Assembly: GCF_036250675.1 (NCBI RefSeq)
Contig: NZ_CP109592.1
Span: forward strand, 2,790,001-2,854,000
Source: Streptomyces sp. NBC_01689
GTDB lineage: Bacteria > Actinomycetota > Actinomycetes > Streptomycetales > Streptomycetaceae
Direction: 5' to 3'
Length of the DNA: 64,000 bases
Shown here: one piece after another, positions 1 through 9,355 of the stretch
How positions within the stretch are numbered: the first letter of the stretch is position 1
How the letters are laid out: each line of letters begins with the position of its first letter
Notes under the pieces: model-generated
The model's input: only the letters and a program-made list of their open reading frames with translations
The model's database searches: none
Told to the model about the DNA's origin: nothing
Made by a program: the position numbers and the translations under genes

Positions 1-413
1 CCGTTGGTCCGCACGATCACCCCGCGCTGGCGGAACTCGTCCGCGGATCCGAAGCGGGGTGAGGCGGCGATCACCGCGAGGGAGGCGATCCGCTCCGGGT
101 GGCGCAGGGCCAGTTCGATCCCGAGGGCTCCGCTGAACGCGCATCCCGCGTAGCCGAAGCGCTGCACGCCGAGCGCGTCGAGGGTGACGAGCAGGCGCCC
201 CGCGAGTTCGGTGAACGAACCCGCGGGATAGGCGGGGGCCCCGCCGTGGCCCGGCAGGTCGAAGCGGAAGATCCGCCAGTTCTTCGCCAGTTCCGGTATC
301 TGCCGGTCCCACATGTGCCAGGTCGTGCCGAGCGAGGGGCCGAGGACGAGGACCGGGGCGTCCTCCGGCCCGTCCAAGCGGTATTGCAGGTGTTCAGGTG
401 TCGTCGTGCTCAC
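1..413 (-). CDS. PcaD-like alpha/beta hydrolase (3-oxoadipate enol-lactonase family), C-terminus outside window
   Basis: The reading frame runs leftward from a GTG at 413 and leaves the window after about 137 residues. The product has the N-terminal half of an alpha/beta hydrolase of the PcaD type: a GPSLGTTWHMWD segment, a DLPGHGG oxyanion segment at residues 52-58 and LALRHPERIASLAV after the elbow. PcaD hydrolyses 3-oxoadipate enol-lactone to 3-oxoadipate, which fits the island to the right. The nucleophile elbow reads GCAFS at residues 90-94 where the family has GxSxG, so the expected serine is alanine. It is divergent from the AraC gene. It could instead be a non-catalytic relative or another hydrolase. 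The family call is fairly sure, the activity is not. Confidence 0.72.
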   Translation of the reverse strand, partial: MSTTTPEHLQYRLDGPEDAPVLVLGPSLGTTWHMWDRQIPELAKNWRIFRFDLPGHGGAPAYPAGSFTELAGRLLVTLDALGVQRFGYAGCAFSGALGIELALRHPERIASLAVIAASPRFGSADEFRQRGVIVRTN

Positions 414-574
414 CCGTTCACGTTCCCACATCCCACATTTTCTCACGCCGGGGGATCGGGACGCCCGCCAAACCTCCTCACACCTTCGCGCCCCCTCGCA
501 GGTCCTCCACGTCGGGCCGCGGCCGCCCTCCCCCGGCCCGGAGCGTCCGCGCGGAACGCCGTTACCCTGGTGGG

Positions 575-1516
575 ATGAGCAACGGGATGGGATCCGGCCC
601 TGTTCTGTTCAGCACGGTCGGCCTCCCGGAGGGCCGGCGGGTCGCCCTGTGGGAGGCGCACAACGCGGCAGCCCTCATCGGCGTGCACTGCCGCTCGCTG
701 CGCGACGACGCGCTGGAGGCGACGGAGATCAACCTCCAGTTGCCGCAGGTCCATCTGGCCCGGGTCGCGGGCAGTCCGCATGTCGTGGAACGGACCCGGT
801 CGGTGGTCCGTCACCTGCCGTCCGAGGCGATCGCGTGCTACTTCGCGCTGGCCGGGGACGCCTTCTTCTACCACGACGACGGGGTGCGGGTGCTGCACCC
901 GGGACAGCTGATCGTCTGCGACGCGGACCGGCCCTTCATACGGGGCTTCTCGCAGGGGCTGGAGGAGCTCGCGGTGAAGGTGCCCCGGCCGGTCTGGCGG
1001 GATCTCGGCGGACCGGAACTGTCTCAGCCCCTGGTCTTCGACGTCGCCGAAGGAGCCGCGCAGGCGAGGACCCTGGCCCGGATGGTCGACCGGGCGGTGC
1101 TGCCGGAGTCCTCCGAGGCCGTGGACGAGGACGTCGTGCTGGAGCTGCTCGGCAGCGTGGTGGGGGGCCGCCCGCCGACCACCGCGGCCGTGCACCTCGC
1201 GACGGCCCGCGCGTACATCGACGAGCATCTGACGGAGCAGGGGCTCTGCGCGGCGCACGTCGCCCGGGGGATCGGGATCAGCGAGCGGCATCTGTCACGG
1301 GTGTTCGCCCAGGGCGGCGAGAGCCTTCCGCGGTACCTCCTCGGCCGCCGTCTCGACCGCGCCCGCGCGATGCTCGCCGCGGGGCGGGCCGGTAGCGTGG
1401 CCGAGGCGGGGGCGGCCTGCGGTTTCGCCTCGGCCTCCTACTTCTCGCACCGGTTCAAGGAGCGGCACGGTGTGGGCGCCGCCGACGTCCTGCGGAGCGG
1501 ACGCGTCGAGGGGTGA
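575..1516 (+). CDS. AraC-family transcriptional regulator
   Basis: A 313-residue protein starting at an ATG just after GTTACCCTGGTGGG; a longer frame upstream lacks family similarity. The N-terminal 180 residues look like an AraC-binding-like sensor domain (the segment around LHPGQLIVCDADRPF). The last 100 residues are a clear AraC DNA-binding domain with two helix-turn-helix units, seen in AHVARGIGISERHLSRVF and AGAACGFASASYFSHRFKE. It is convergent with the hydroxyquinol dioxygenase operon and divergent from the PcaD-like gene. The likely role is activation of one or both aromatic catabolic units in response to the substrate, which is inferred from context. No effector can be named from the sequence. 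Confidence 0.9.
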   Translation: MSNGMGSGPVLFSTVGLPEGRRVALWEAHNAAALIGVHCRSLRDDALEATEINLQLPQVHLARVAGSPHVVERTRSVVRHLPSEAIACYFALAGDAFFYHDDGVRVLHPGQLIVCDADRPFIRGFSQGLEELAVKVPRPVWRDLGGPELSQPLVFDVAEGAAQARTLARMVDRAVLPESSEAVDEDVVLELLGSVVGGRPPTTAAVHLATARAYIDEHLTEQGLCAAHVARGIGISERHLSRVFAQGGESLPRYLLGRRLDRARAMLAAGRAGSVAEAGAACGFASASYFSHRFKERHGVGAADVLRSGRVEG

Positions 1517-1522
1517 AGGCGG

Positions 1523-1554
1523 ACCGCCCGCCGGCGGGGTCGCCGGCGGGCGGT
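1523..1554. terminator. Hairpin terminator between convergent AraC and dioxygenase genes
   Basis: A perfect 13-bp inverted repeat (1523-1535 with 1542-1554, 6-nt loop), ten bases after the AraC stop. It has no T-run. It probably serves transcripts from both sides. Confidence 0.7.
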
Positions 1555-1664
1555 GGAAGGCGGTGGAGGGCGCCGCCCGCGGGGACCGCGACGGTGAGTC
1601 CCCGGACGACGGGTCCGGGACGGTGTGGTCCGGGCGGGACCCGGGACGGCGCGGTCCGGGGGCG

Positions 1665-2579
1665 TCAGGTGCCGTCGGGGGCGAGCACGATGTCGAACCG
1701 CACGCGGGACCAGGCACGGTCCGCGAGGTCGCGCCCGTCGGGGGTCGGGCTGCCGGGGGCCTGGGGGCGGAAGTCCTTGACGAGGGAGTCCTTCACGCCG
1801 AACACGGCGTCGCTGTCGAGGAGTTCGTCCCCCCGGACGAAGATGTGGGTGACGAGGGTCCGCAGCGCGGGGGCGCTGACCATGAAGTGCAGGTGCGAGG
1901 CGCGCATGGGTGACCGGCCGGTGGCCGCCAGGAGCTGCCCGACCGGGCCGTCGTGCGGGATGGCGTACGGGGTGGGGGTCAGTCCCCAGAAGCGGTAGCC
2001 GCCGTCCGCGTCGGTGAAGAGGTGGGCCCTCGCGGCGGTGCGCTCGTCGTCGTACTGGGTGTCGTAGAAGCCGTCCTCGTCGGCCTCCCACACCTCGACG
2101 CGCGCGCCGGGAACGGGTTCGCCGGCGGTGTCGGTCACGGTGCCCTCGACCCAGCACGGTTCGCCGCGGGCACCGAAGGCCATGTCGCCGCCCTGCTCGA
2201 TCTCGGGGCTGTCCTCGACGAAGAACGGTCCGAACACGGTGGCTTCGGTGGCCCGGCCGTACGCCTCGTTGTTGACGGCGACGGTCTGCATCGAGACCCC
2301 GAGGACGTCCGACAGGAGGATGAATTCCTGGCGTCGGTCGTCGGTGATGTGGCCGGTGCGGGTGAGGAAGTCGACGCCGAGGTCCCATTCCCTCTCGGTG
2401 AGACGGACCTCCCGGACGAACGCGTGCAGATGACGGACGAGGGACCGCATCACCTCTCGTGTCCGCGGATCGGCGCAGTCGGCGAAGGACCGCAGGACGC
2501 GGTCCGTGACCTCCTCCTCCATCCGTCGCTGCCGGTCGTCGGGCACGTCGTCGGTGGTCGCGGGGGTGTGGGTCGTCAT
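1665..2579 (-). CDS. Hydroxyquinol 1,2-dioxygenase (intradiol ring-cleavage)
   Basis: A 304-residue non-haem Fe(III) intradiol dioxygenase. The N-terminal dimerisation helices cover about residues 20-110 and the catalytic beta-sandwich the rest. Metal ligands are visible: a tyrosine in FYDTQYDD (172/176), Tyr205 in [10 protein letters not shown], and His229 and His231 in ASHLHF. The [11 protein letters not shown] segment and the neighbouring maleylacetate reductase favour hydroxyquinol (1,2,4-trihydroxybenzene) over catechol as substrate, with maleylacetate as product. The ATG at 2579 overlaps the stop of the reductase gene by four bases (ATGA), so this is the last gene of a three-gene operon. 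Catechol or chlorocatechol activity is possible but less likely. Confidence 0.9.
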   Translation of the reverse strand: MTTHTPATTDDVPDDRQRRMEEEVTDRVLRSFADCADPRTREVMRSLVRHLHAFVREVRLTEREWDLGVDFLTRTGHITDDRRQEFILLSDVLGVSMQTVAVNNEAYGRATEATVFGPFFVEDSPEIEQGGDMAFGARGEPCWVEGTVTDTAGEPVPGARVEVWEADEDGFYDTQYDDERTAARAHLFTDADGGYRFWGLTPTPYAIPHDGPVGQLLAATGRSPMRASHLHFMVSAPALRTLVTHIFVRGDELLDSDAVFGVKDSLVKDFRPQAPGSPTPDGRDLADRAWSRVRFDIVLAPDGT

Positions 2580-3631
2580 CGGGGTTCGGCTCCTTCCCAG
2601 GCCTCGCCGAGCAGTTCGGTGACCGCGCGCGGGGTGACCGGCCGCGGGTTGCCGGCCGGGGCGGCGGCGACGACGGCCTCGGCCGCCGCGGCGATGCCCT
2701 CGGACGGCATGCCGAGTCCCTGGAGCGAGCGCGGCGCGTCGAGCCGGTCGCGCAGCAGGGCGAGCCCCTCCCCGGCGGTGGGTGTACCGAAGGCCGAGGC
2801 GAGGCGCTGTTCGGCTTCGGGTGCCGCGGCGCCGTTGAAGGCGAGGACGTACGGCAGGACGACCGCGTGGGTGGCGGCGTGCGGGAGGTTGAACATGCCG
2901 CCCAGCACATGGCAGATCTTGTGGTGGAGCCCCGATCCGGCGGACGCGAAGGCCAGGGCGGACAGATAGGCACCGTAGAGCGCCTGTTCGCGGCCGGGCA
3001 GCGCGTCGGGTTCCTTGACGACCAGGGGCAGTCCGGTGCGCAGCGCCCGGACGCCCTCGGCTGCGAGGGCCTGGTTCACCGGATCGGTCCGGGGGGCCCA
3101 CAGGGAGTCGACGCAGTGCGCCACCGCGTTCAGGCCGGAGGCGGCGCTCAGGTCGGCGGGCAGGCCCAGCGTCAGCGCGGCGTCGTAGACGACCGCGCGC
3201 GGCAGGACCCTGGGGTCGGTGCCGGTGGTCTTGGCGGAGCCCTCGGTCAGCCCCCAGACCGGGGTGGCCTCGGAACCGGCGTAGGTGGTGGGGACGGCGA
3301 CGATCGGCAGTCCGGTGGTGAGGGCGACCGCTTTGGCCAGGCCGGTGGTCGAGCCGCCGCCGACGCTGACCAGGACGTCTGCGTCGTGCGCGGCGGCCGC
3401 CGCGCGGGCCCGTTCGGCGACCTCGACGGGGACGTGCATCACGACCTCGTCGTGGAGGTGGACGACCGGCAGGCCGCCCGTGACCCGCTCGGCGAGCGCG
3501 CGCTCCGCCGCGCCGGCGATCACCAGCACGCGTCGCGCGCCCAGCGCGGCGACCTCGTCCCCGAGGCTCTCCGCGGCCTCGCCGGACGCGAAGCGCACCC
3601 GTTGCGGCAGGGTGTCGTGGAGGAAACGCAT
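2576..3631 (-). CDS. Maleylacetate reductase
   Basis: A 351-residue member of the iron-containing alcohol dehydrogenase superfamily, of the short maleylacetate reductase type. It reduces maleylacetate to 3-oxoadipate with NAD(P)H. The nucleotide-binding GGGST is at residues 91-95, followed by [15 protein letters not shown]. The histidine-rich segments [11 protein letters not shown] and [12 protein letters not shown] are typical of the family. Five bases separate it from the upstream monooxygenase gene, and it overlaps the dioxygenase gene by four, so the operon order follows the pathway: hydroxylase, reductase, ring cleavage. Confidence 0.92.
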   Translation of the reverse strand: MRFLHDTLPQRVRFASGEAAESLGDEVAALGARRVLVIAGAAERALAERVTGGLPVVHLHDEVVMHVPVEVAERARAAAAAHDADVLVSVGGGSTTGLAKAVALTTGLPIVAVPTTYAGSEATPVWGLTEGSAKTTGTDPRVLPRAVVYDAALTLGLPADLSAASGLNAVAHCVDSLWAPRTDPVNQALAAEGVRALRTGLPLVVKEPDALPGREQALYGAYLSALAFASAGSGLHHKICHVLGGMFNLPHAATHAVVLPYVLAFNGAAAPEAEQRLASAFGTPTAGEGLALLRDRLDAPRSLQGLGMPSEGIAAAAEAVVAAAPAGNPRPVTPRAVTELLGEAWEGAEPR

Positions 3632-3636
3632 CGTGC

Positions 3637-5430
3637 TCAGTCCCTTCCCAGGATCGAGAGCAGGGCCTGTCGCAGCTGCTCCTCGGGGTTCTCGGGCAGG
3701 GCCGCGGAACGCCAGGCGATGTGCTTGTCGGGACGCACCAGCAGCACTCCGCTCTCCTCGACCTCACGCAGCTTGGCCCAGTCGTAGTACAGGTCGGTGA
3801 CCTCGCGGCCCGGACCGATGACGACCGTCGCGAGCGGGACGCCGAGCTCCTGCGCGATCTTCTCACCGGCCTGGACCCACGCCTCGCCGGCGATGCCGGT
3901 GAGCAGCGTCCACCGGGTGTAGGGCGCCAGGTCCATCAGCGCGAGGCGGCGGCTGCTGTCGCCGACCCAGGCGTGCGGCAGATGGGAGCCGGGAACCGTG
4001 GACATCTCGTAGTAGAGGTCCGTGTCGCGGGTGGGAGCGGGCAGGGCGGACCCGTCGGACAGGACGGCCGAGGAGGCGTAGAACTGGCCGAGTTCGACGC
4101 CGTGCGCGTTGAACTCGTAGTTCTTCAGGTCCATGGCCCGTACCAGCGCGGCGCGTTTGGCGGCGCCCGCGGGGGTGTTGTCCTTGCGCTCCTCGATCGC
4201 GGCGGCCATCTCCGCCTCGGTCCGCGCGTCGAGGACACCGAGGGCCTTGAACATGTCCACGAACTCGCGGCTGGAGCGGTTGGCCCGCTTCACGATGCGT
4301 TCCGCGACGGGGGCGCGTTCGTCGGTGTAGGTGTCCAGCAGCGCCGGAGCGGCCTGGCCCCTGAGCACGGCGGCCAGTTTCCAGGCGAGGTTGTAGGCGT
4401 CCTGGACCGAGGTGTTGGAGCCGAGGCCGTTGCTCGGCGGGTGCCGGTGCACGGCGTCGCCGGCGCAGAACACCCGGCCGTCGTGCAGGCGGGTCGCGTA
4501 CATCTCGTTGTTGCCCCAGAGGCTGGTGCCCGTGATCTCGACGTCCAGGTCCGGCATGCCGAGCAGGTTCCGGACGATCTGGATCGCCGCCGGCTCGTCG
4601 ACGACGGGGGGCTCGTCGGCGATGTCGTAGCCCCACACGATCAGCCACTCGTTCCAGGGGCGGATCATGCGCACCAGGCCCGCGCCGATGCCTCCCACGT
4701 TCGAACCCGGCTGCAGGACCCAGTACAGGACGGAGGGCCGGTGGGAGACGTACCGGGAGATGTCCGCCTTGAAGGTGATGTTCATCGACCCGGCGATGTC
4801 CATCGCGCCCTCGAACGGCAGGCCGATGTCGGCGGCCACCTTCGAGCGGGCGCCGTCGGCGCCGATCAGGTACTTGGCGCGGATGCTGTAGCGCGCTCCG
4901 GTCAGCCGGTCGAGGACCTCGACGGTGACGCCGTCGGCGTCCTGGGTGTGGGAGAGGTACTCGGTGGAGAACCGGGTGTGGGCGCCGCGCCGCGTCGCGT
5001 TCCGTACGAGGATCGGTTCCAGGTAGGTCTGCGGGATGTCCACGGTCAGGCAGGGGGAGGCGAGCCGGTAGTCGCCCTCACGGTCGGGGCGGGTGCCCCA
5101 GGTGTGGATGCGGCCGATCTCCTCGCCGGTGATGCTCGTGCAGAACACGGTGTCCCCGACCAGGCCGTGCTCGGTGGCGTCCGCGAGGACCTGGTCCTCG
5201 ACACCGAGGTCGCGGAAGACCTCCATGGCGCGCTGGTTGGTGATGTGCGCGCGGGGCGTGTTGGCCGTCCACCGGTACTTGGTGATCATGAGGGTGTCGA
5301 TGCCCAGGGTCGACAGCAGCAGTGCGGCGGTGGCGCCGGCGGGCCCGGATCCCACGACGACGACCTCGGTGGTCACGAGGGAGTCGGAGGGCGGTTCGGT
5401 CTCAGGGGTCCCGTCGTTGAATTCCGGCAT
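3637..5430 (-). CDS. FAD-dependent aromatic monooxygenase (resorcinol/phenol hydroxylase type)
   Basis: A 597-residue single-component flavoprotein hydroxylase of the TfdB/phenol 2-monooxygenase family. The Rossmann GSGPAG is at residues 27-32, a DGARS motif follows in the middle, and the flavin motif [29 protein letters not shown] is complete. The C-terminal 150 residues match the thioredoxin-like tail of phenol hydroxylases. I chose the ATG at 5430 because GAAAGG lies 11 bases upstream; an in-frame ATG at 5463 has no ribosome binding site. With hydroxyquinol dioxygenase downstream, the likely reaction is hydroxylation of resorcinol or a related phenol to hydroxyquinol. The exact substrate is inferred. 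Confidence 0.88.
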   Translation of the reverse strand: MPEFNDGTPETEPPSDSLVTTEVVVVGSGPAGATAALLLSTLGIDTLMITKYRWTANTPRAHITNQRAMEVFRDLGVEDQVLADATEHGLVGDTVFCTSITGEEIGRIHTWGTRPDREGDYRLASPCLTVDIPQTYLEPILVRNATRRGAHTRFSTEYLSHTQDADGVTVEVLDRLTGARYSIRAKYLIGADGARSKVAADIGLPFEGAMDIAGSMNITFKADISRYVSHRPSVLYWVLQPGSNVGGIGAGLVRMIRPWNEWLIVWGYDIADEPPVVDEPAAIQIVRNLLGMPDLDVEITGTSLWGNNEMYATRLHDGRVFCAGDAVHRHPPSNGLGSNTSVQDAYNLAWKLAAVLRGQAAPALLDTYTDERAPVAERIVKRANRSSREFVDMFKALGVLDARTEAEMAAAIEERKDNTPAGAAKRAALVRAMDLKNYEFNAHGVELGQFYASSAVLSDGSALPAPTRDTDLYYEMSTVPGSHLPHAWVGDSSRRLALMDLAPYTRWTLLTGIAGEAWVQAGEKIAQELGVPLATVVIGPGREVTDLYYDWAKLREVEESGVLLVRPDKHIAWRSAALPENPEEQLRQALLSILGRD

Positions 5431-5831
5431 GTTCGTGATGGCCTTTCGTGAATCCGGCGTCATTGCCGGAGACGTCAGTGTGGGACCGGGTGGGCGGCCA
5501 CGGAACGGCCCACGGCGATGTCGGCGGGAACGCCAAGGAGTGGCGGAATCGGGAAGGACGACGGGGGGGTGGGACGGGGCCGGCGGGGTGTCGGCGGGAC
5601 GGGCCCGGTGGGCGGACGGGTGACGGTCCGGTGGCGGACCGACCGGCCGGTGGGCGGGTGGACCGACCGGCCGGTGGGCGCACGGGCTGTGGGACTTCCG
5701 GGTCCTGGCTCCGGAGTTCCCGGCTCCCCGCTCCCGGCGCCCGGAGCCCGGCTCCGGGACTGTGGGCAGCCGGACGGGCGGACGGCCGGGGCGTCTCAAA
5801 GACCTTTCGTCGCACCGATGTTGAGGGGATG
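5431..5831. promoter_or_regulatory. 401-bp intergenic region: leader of the monooxygenase operon, inverted repeat and short tandem repeat
   Basis: Gene-free spacer between the CoA-transferase operon end and the monooxygenase start. It must hold the promoter of the monooxygenase operon, but I find no convincing -35/-10 pair. TCCGGC-N6-GCCGGA (5453-5470) is an operator-like palindrome 23 bases before the ATG. A 21-bp unit beginning GGACCGACCGG occurs twice in tandem (5636-5656 and 5660-5680). Nearer the other end, AAAGACCTTT (5798-5807) is a near-palindrome. The rest is G-rich low-complexity sequence. Confidence 0.5.
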
Positions 5832-6506
5832 TCAGGCCGGAGTGGGCAGGAGCGGCAGGTCGAGGCGGCCCGCGAGGTCGTCGACGGTGACGCCGAAGGT
5901 CTCGCGCACCGTGACGCCCGCCGGGGTGATGTCGAAGACCGCGAGGTCGGTGTAGACGCGGTCGACGCAGTTCAGCCCGGTCAGCGGGTAGGTGCACCGT
6001 GGGACCAGCTTGGGGACGCCGTTCTTGGTGAACAGCGTCATCATGACGAAGACCTGCCGGGCGCCGATCGCGAGGTCCATGGCTCCGCCCACGGCCGGGA
6101 TGGCGTCGGGTTCGCCGGTGTGCCAGTTGGCGAGGTCCCCGGCCGAGGAGACCTGGAAGGCGCCCAGCACGCAGATGTCCAGATGGCCGCCGCGCATCAT
6201 GGCGAACGAGTCGGCGTGGTGGAAGTAGGCCGCCCCGGGCGGTTCGGTGACCGGGACCTTGCCGGCGTTGGTGAGATCGAGGTCGATCTCCTCGCCCTGG
6301 GCGGCGGGGCCCATGTTGAGCATGCCGTTCTCCGTGTGGAGCACCACACCGGAGTCGGCCCGCAGGTGGTCGGCGACCAGGGTCGGCTGCCCGATGCCGA
6401 GGTTGACGTACGCGCCGTACGGAATGTCGCGGGCCACCAGGGCGGCGATACCGGACTTGCCCAGCGGGCCGCGCCCGCTCTCGGCCGTGGGTCGGTTCGG
6501 GGTCAC
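5832..6506 (-). CDS. pcaJ: 3-oxoadipate CoA-transferase subunit B
   Basis: A 224-residue beta subunit of a family I CoA-transferase. It has the GIGQPTLVADHL segment and the catalytic glutamate in HTENGMLNMGP (about residue 59), which carries the covalent CoA thioester. With subunit A it moves CoA from succinyl-CoA to 3-oxoadipate. Its start overlaps the end of subunit A by four bases (GTGA-type overlap). The same fold serves 3-oxoacid and glutarate transferases; the adjacent thiolase and hydroxyquinol genes decide for 3-oxoadipate. Confidence 0.88.
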   Translation of the reverse strand: MTPNRPTAESGRGPLGKSGIAALVARDIPYGAYVNLGIGQPTLVADHLRADSGVVLHTENGMLNMGPAAQGEEIDLDLTNAGKVPVTEPPGAAYFHHADSFAMMRGGHLDICVLGAFQVSSAGDLANWHTGEPDAIPAVGGAMDLAIGARQVFVMMTLFTKNGVPKLVPRCTYPLTGLNCVDRVYTDLAVFDITPAGVTVRETFGVTVDDLAGRLDLPLLPTPA

Positions 6507-7171
6507 GAGGCAGCCTCCTGCACCACGCGGTCGACATAGATGCCCGGCGTCACCACGGCCTCGGGGTCGATCGCCCCGGTGTCCACGATCTCGCGGACCT
6601 GCGCGACCACGGTGGTCGCGGCGGTGGCCATGACGGGCCCGAAGTTGCGGGCGGTCTTGCGGTAGACGAGGTTGCCCATGCGATCGGCCCGGTGGGCGCC
6701 GATCAGCGCGACATCGCCCTTGATCGGGTACTCCAGGACGTGGGTACGGCCGTCGATGACGCGGGTCTCCTTGCCCTCGGCCAGCAGGGTCCCGGCTCCG
6801 GTGGGGCAGAAGAAGGCGCCGATACCGGCGCCCGCGGCCCTGATCCGCTCGGCGAGACTGCCCTGCGGCACCACTTCCAGCTCGATCTCGCCGGCCCGGT
6901 ACAGGCCGTCGAAGACGTACGAGTCGGACTGCCGGGGGAAGGAGCAGACGACCTTGCGGACCCGCCCCTTCGCCAGCAGCGCGGCCAGTCCCGTGTCACC
7001 GTTGCCCGCGTTGTTGGACACGACCGTCAGTTCCTTCGCGCCCTGGCGGATGAGCGCGTCGATCAGCTCGACCGGCATCCCGGCCATCCCGAAACCGCCG
7101 ACGAGCACCGTGGAGCCGTCCTCGATCCCGGCGACCGCCTCGTCGGCGTGGGCACACACGCGCACGCTCAT
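6503..7171 (-). CDS. pcaI: 3-oxoadipate CoA-transferase subunit A
   Basis: A 222-residue alpha subunit of the same CoA-transferase. It starts at the ATG at 7171, which overlaps the thiolase stop by four bases (ATGA). The N-terminal glycine-rich CoA-binding segment VLVGGFGMAGMPVELIDALI and the NNAGNGDTGLAALL motif are typical of PcaI/ScoA proteins. A longer frame from upstream runs through the thiolase gene and is rejected. It forms a heterotetramer with subunit B. Confidence 0.88.
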   Translation of the reverse strand: MSVRVCAHADEAVAGIEDGSTVLVGGFGMAGMPVELIDALIRQGAKELTVVSNNAGNGDTGLAALLAKGRVRKVVCSFPRQSDSYVFDGLYRAGEIELEVVPQGSLAERIRAAGAGIGAFFCPTGAGTLLAEGKETRVIDGRTHVLEYPIKGDVALIGAHRADRMGNLVYRKTARNFGPVMATAATTVVAQVREIVDTGAIDPEAVVTPGIYVDRVVQEAAS

Positions 7172-8400
7172 CGGCCCGCCCCCGTGACGTTCTCCAGGAC
7201 GACGGTGAGTGCCTGGCCCACCCCGATGCAGATCCCCGCGACGCCCCATCGCTCACCGGACTCCTTCAGCCGGTGTGCCAGGGTGCCCAGGAGCCTGCCG
7301 CCGGAGGCGCCCAGCGGGTGACCGAGCGCGATGGCGCCGCCCTTGGCGTTGACGATCGCCGGGTCGATCCCCCACGCGTCCACACAGGCCAGCGCCTGCA
7401 CGGCGAACGCCTCGTTGAGTTCGACCGCGGAGACGTCCGACCAGGTGATGCCGGCGCTCTTCAGGGCCCGGTTCGCGGCCTCCACCGGCGCGAAGCCGAA
7501 CATCTGCGGATCCACCGCGAAGACTCCGCGGCCGGCGACGCGGGCCAGCGGAGCGACTCCGATCCGCTCCGCGGCCTCCCCGGAACCGAGCAGTACGGCC
7601 GAGGCCCCGTCACTCAGCGGCGAGGAGTTGCCCGCCGTGATCACACCGTCGGGGCGGAAGGCAGGCTTGAGCGCGGCGACTTTGTCGATCGTGGACCCGG
7701 ACCTGACGCCCTCGTCACGGTCGAGGGTGCCGCCCTTCCCGTCGGTCGCGACCGGCACCACCAGATCGTCGTAGAAGCCCGCCGCCCAGGCGGCCTCGGC
7801 GAGGTTGTGGGAGCGGACGGCGAACTCGTCCTGCCGCTGCCGCGGGACGGCGAAGCGGTCGGCCAGCTGTTCGTTGGCCTCGCCCAGCGAGACCGTCCAC
7901 TCCTTCGGCATCCGCTCGTTGACCAGCCGCCAGCCCAGAGCGGTCGACACGGCCGTCACGTCACCGACGGGAAAGCCGCGCTGGGGCTTGGGCAGCACCC
8001 AGGGGGCCCGGGTCATCGACTCCACGCCGCCGGTGAGGACGATGTCGGCGTCACCGGTCTCGATCGCGCGGGAGGCCATGATCGCCGCGTCCAGGGAGGA
8101 ACCGCACAGCCGGTTGACGGTCGTGGCGGGGACCGAGGTGGGCAGTCCGGCCAGGAGCACGGCCATCCGCCCGACGTTGCGGTTGTCCTCGCCGGCGCCG
8201 TTGGCGTTCCCCCAGACCACGTCGTCGATGCCGGCCGGATCGAGCTCCGGCACCTTGGCCAGGACCCCGTTCACGGCGAGCGCCGCGAGGTCGTCGGGAC
8301 GTACGCCGGCGAGAGCGCCGGAGAACCGTCCGAAAGGTGTTCTTGCCGCTGCGTACACGTAACTGTCGGTCACGCCTTCACGGTAGGTCGCCCGCTTCAT
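7168..8400 (-). CDS. pcaF: 3-oxoadipyl-CoA thiolase (acetyl-CoA acetyltransferase family)
   Basis: A thiolase of about 400 residues that cleaves 3-oxoadipyl-CoA to succinyl-CoA and acetyl-CoA, the last step of the 3-oxoadipate pathway. The nucleophilic cysteine is in VNRLCGSSLDAA, the histidine in GGAIALGHPLGASGGR and the second cysteine in GICIGVGQAL. The start is uncertain. The ATG at 8400 has a weak GGA signal upstream. The GTG at 8373 gives the usual family N-terminus (VTDSYVYAAARTPFGRF) but its GAAGG lies only one base away. It is the first gene of a three-gene operon with both transferase subunits and is divergent from the LysR gene. Confidence 0.9.
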   Translation of the reverse strand: MKRATYREGVTDSYVYAAARTPFGRFSGALAGVRPDDLAALAVNGVLAKVPELDPAGIDDVVWGNANGAGEDNRNVGRMAVLLAGLPTSVPATTVNRLCGSSLDAAIMASRAIETGDADIVLTGGVESMTRAPWVLPKPQRGFPVGDVTAVSTALGWRLVNERMPKEWTVSLGEANEQLADRFAVPRQRQDEFAVRSHNLAEAAWAAGFYDDLVVPVATDGKGGTLDRDEGVRSGSTIDKVAALKPAFRPDGVITAGNSSPLSDGASAVLLGSGEAAERIGVAPLARVAGRGVFAVDPQMFGFAPVEAANRALKSAGITWSDVSAVELNEAFAVQALACVDAWGIDPAIVNAKGGAIALGHPLGASGGRLLGTLAHRLKESGERWGVAGICIGVGQALTVVLENVTGAGR

Positions 8401-8455
8401 GGCGTCCAAGACATAGTCGGGAGTGATTGATAAAGCTGTCTTATAAGCTGATGTC
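8401..8455. promoter_or_regulatory. Divergent control region of the LysR gene and the thiolase operon
   Basis: A 55-bp spacer, unusually AT-rich for this window. CTTATAAG (8440-8447) is a perfect 8-bp palindrome, and AAGCTG-type half sites recur on either side of it. LysR regulators usually bind such AT-rich dyads between themselves and their target operon. TATAAG at 8442-8447 sits eight bases before the LysR ATG, so that gene may have a leaderless transcript. Confidence 0.55.
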
Positions 8456-9349
8456 ATGGAATTGCGTCAGGCCCGCTCCTTCCTCACGCTCGCGGAGGAG
8501 TGCCACTTCGGGCGCGCGGCGACCCGCCTGCACGTGGCCCAGCCGGCCCTTTCCCAGCAGATCAAGGCGCTGGAACGCGAGCTCGGTGTCGCCCTCTTCC
8601 ACCGCTCGACCCGGCACGTGGAGCTCACCGAGGCGGGCCGCCAGCTCACCCCCTACGCCCGCACGCTGGTCACCGAGGCCGAACGCGCGCGGGTCCACAT
8701 GGCCGAGCTCGCCACCGGCCGCGCCGGCCGGGTCTCCGTCGGCTTCATCGGGACCGCCACCTACGACGTCCTGCCCCGGGTCGCCCGCACGGTCCGGTCC
8801 GAGCTGCCCCACCTCACCCTCGACCTGCGCGGCGAACTGATCACCCCGCGGCTCGTGGACGGCCTGCTCACCGGCGCCTACGACCTCGCCGTGTCGCGGG
8901 CCGGCGCCTCCGGGACCGCGGCCGAGGGGCTGCACATCACGCCGCTGCGCACCGAGCCCCTGATGGCCGTGCTGCCGTCCCACCACCCCCTGGCGTCCGA
9001 CCGTCCGGTCGCGCTGGGCGCGCTGGCCGACGAACCCTTCGTCATCCACCCCTCGCAGCCGCGGTCGGCGATGTACGACCGGGTCCTGTCCGCCTGCGCC
9101 CGCGCCGGTTTCCAGCCCTCGTCGCTCGTCGAGGTCGGCGAGACCGCGACCCTCGTCGTCCTCGTGGCCGCGGGGCACGGCGTGGCCCTCGTGCCGCAGT
9201 CGGTACGGAGTCTGCGGCTCGACGGCGTGACCTACGTCCCGCTCGCCGAGACGGAGACCATCGATCTCACCCTGGCCCGCCGCGCGCGGCGCGACCCGCC
9301 GGCCGTACGGCACGTCGCCTCGATCATCGAAGCGTGCGTGCGCGACTGA
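8456..9349 (+). CDS. LysR-family transcriptional regulator
   Basis: A 297-residue LysR-type regulator. The N-terminal winged helix has the classic pattern RQARSFLTLAEECHFGRAATRLHVAQPALSQQIKALERELG with LFHRSTRHVELTEAG, followed by a linker helix and a periplasmic-binding-like effector domain. It is transcribed away from the thiolase/CoA-transferase operon, the standard arrangement for a LysR activator and its target. The likely inducer is a pathway intermediate such as an oxoadipate or muconate-type dicarboxylate, which is inference. The stop is six bases from the convergent SWIM gene. Confidence 0.92.
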   Translation: MELRQARSFLTLAEECHFGRAATRLHVAQPALSQQIKALERELGVALFHRSTRHVELTEAGRQLTPYARTLVTEAERARVHMAELATGRAGRVSVGFIGTATYDVLPRVARTVRSELPHLTLDLRGELITPRLVDGLLTGAYDLAVSRAGASGTAAEGLHITPLRTEPLMAVLPSHHPLASDRPVALGALADEPFVIHPSQPRSAMYDRVLSACARAGFQPSSLVEVGETATLVVLVAAGHGVALVPQSVRSLRLDGVTYVPLAETETIDLTLARRARRDPPAVRHVASIIEACVRD

Positions 9350-9355
9350 ACGGGG

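Noticed and set aside
3721..5451. 576-codon plus-strand frame opposite the monooxygenase
   Set aside because: Shadow of the flavoprotein gene, no plausible start signal and no recognisable domain.
5636..5680. Short spaced repeats as a possible CRISPR array
   Set aside because: Only two 21-bp units 3 bp apart, no variable spacers and no cas genes.
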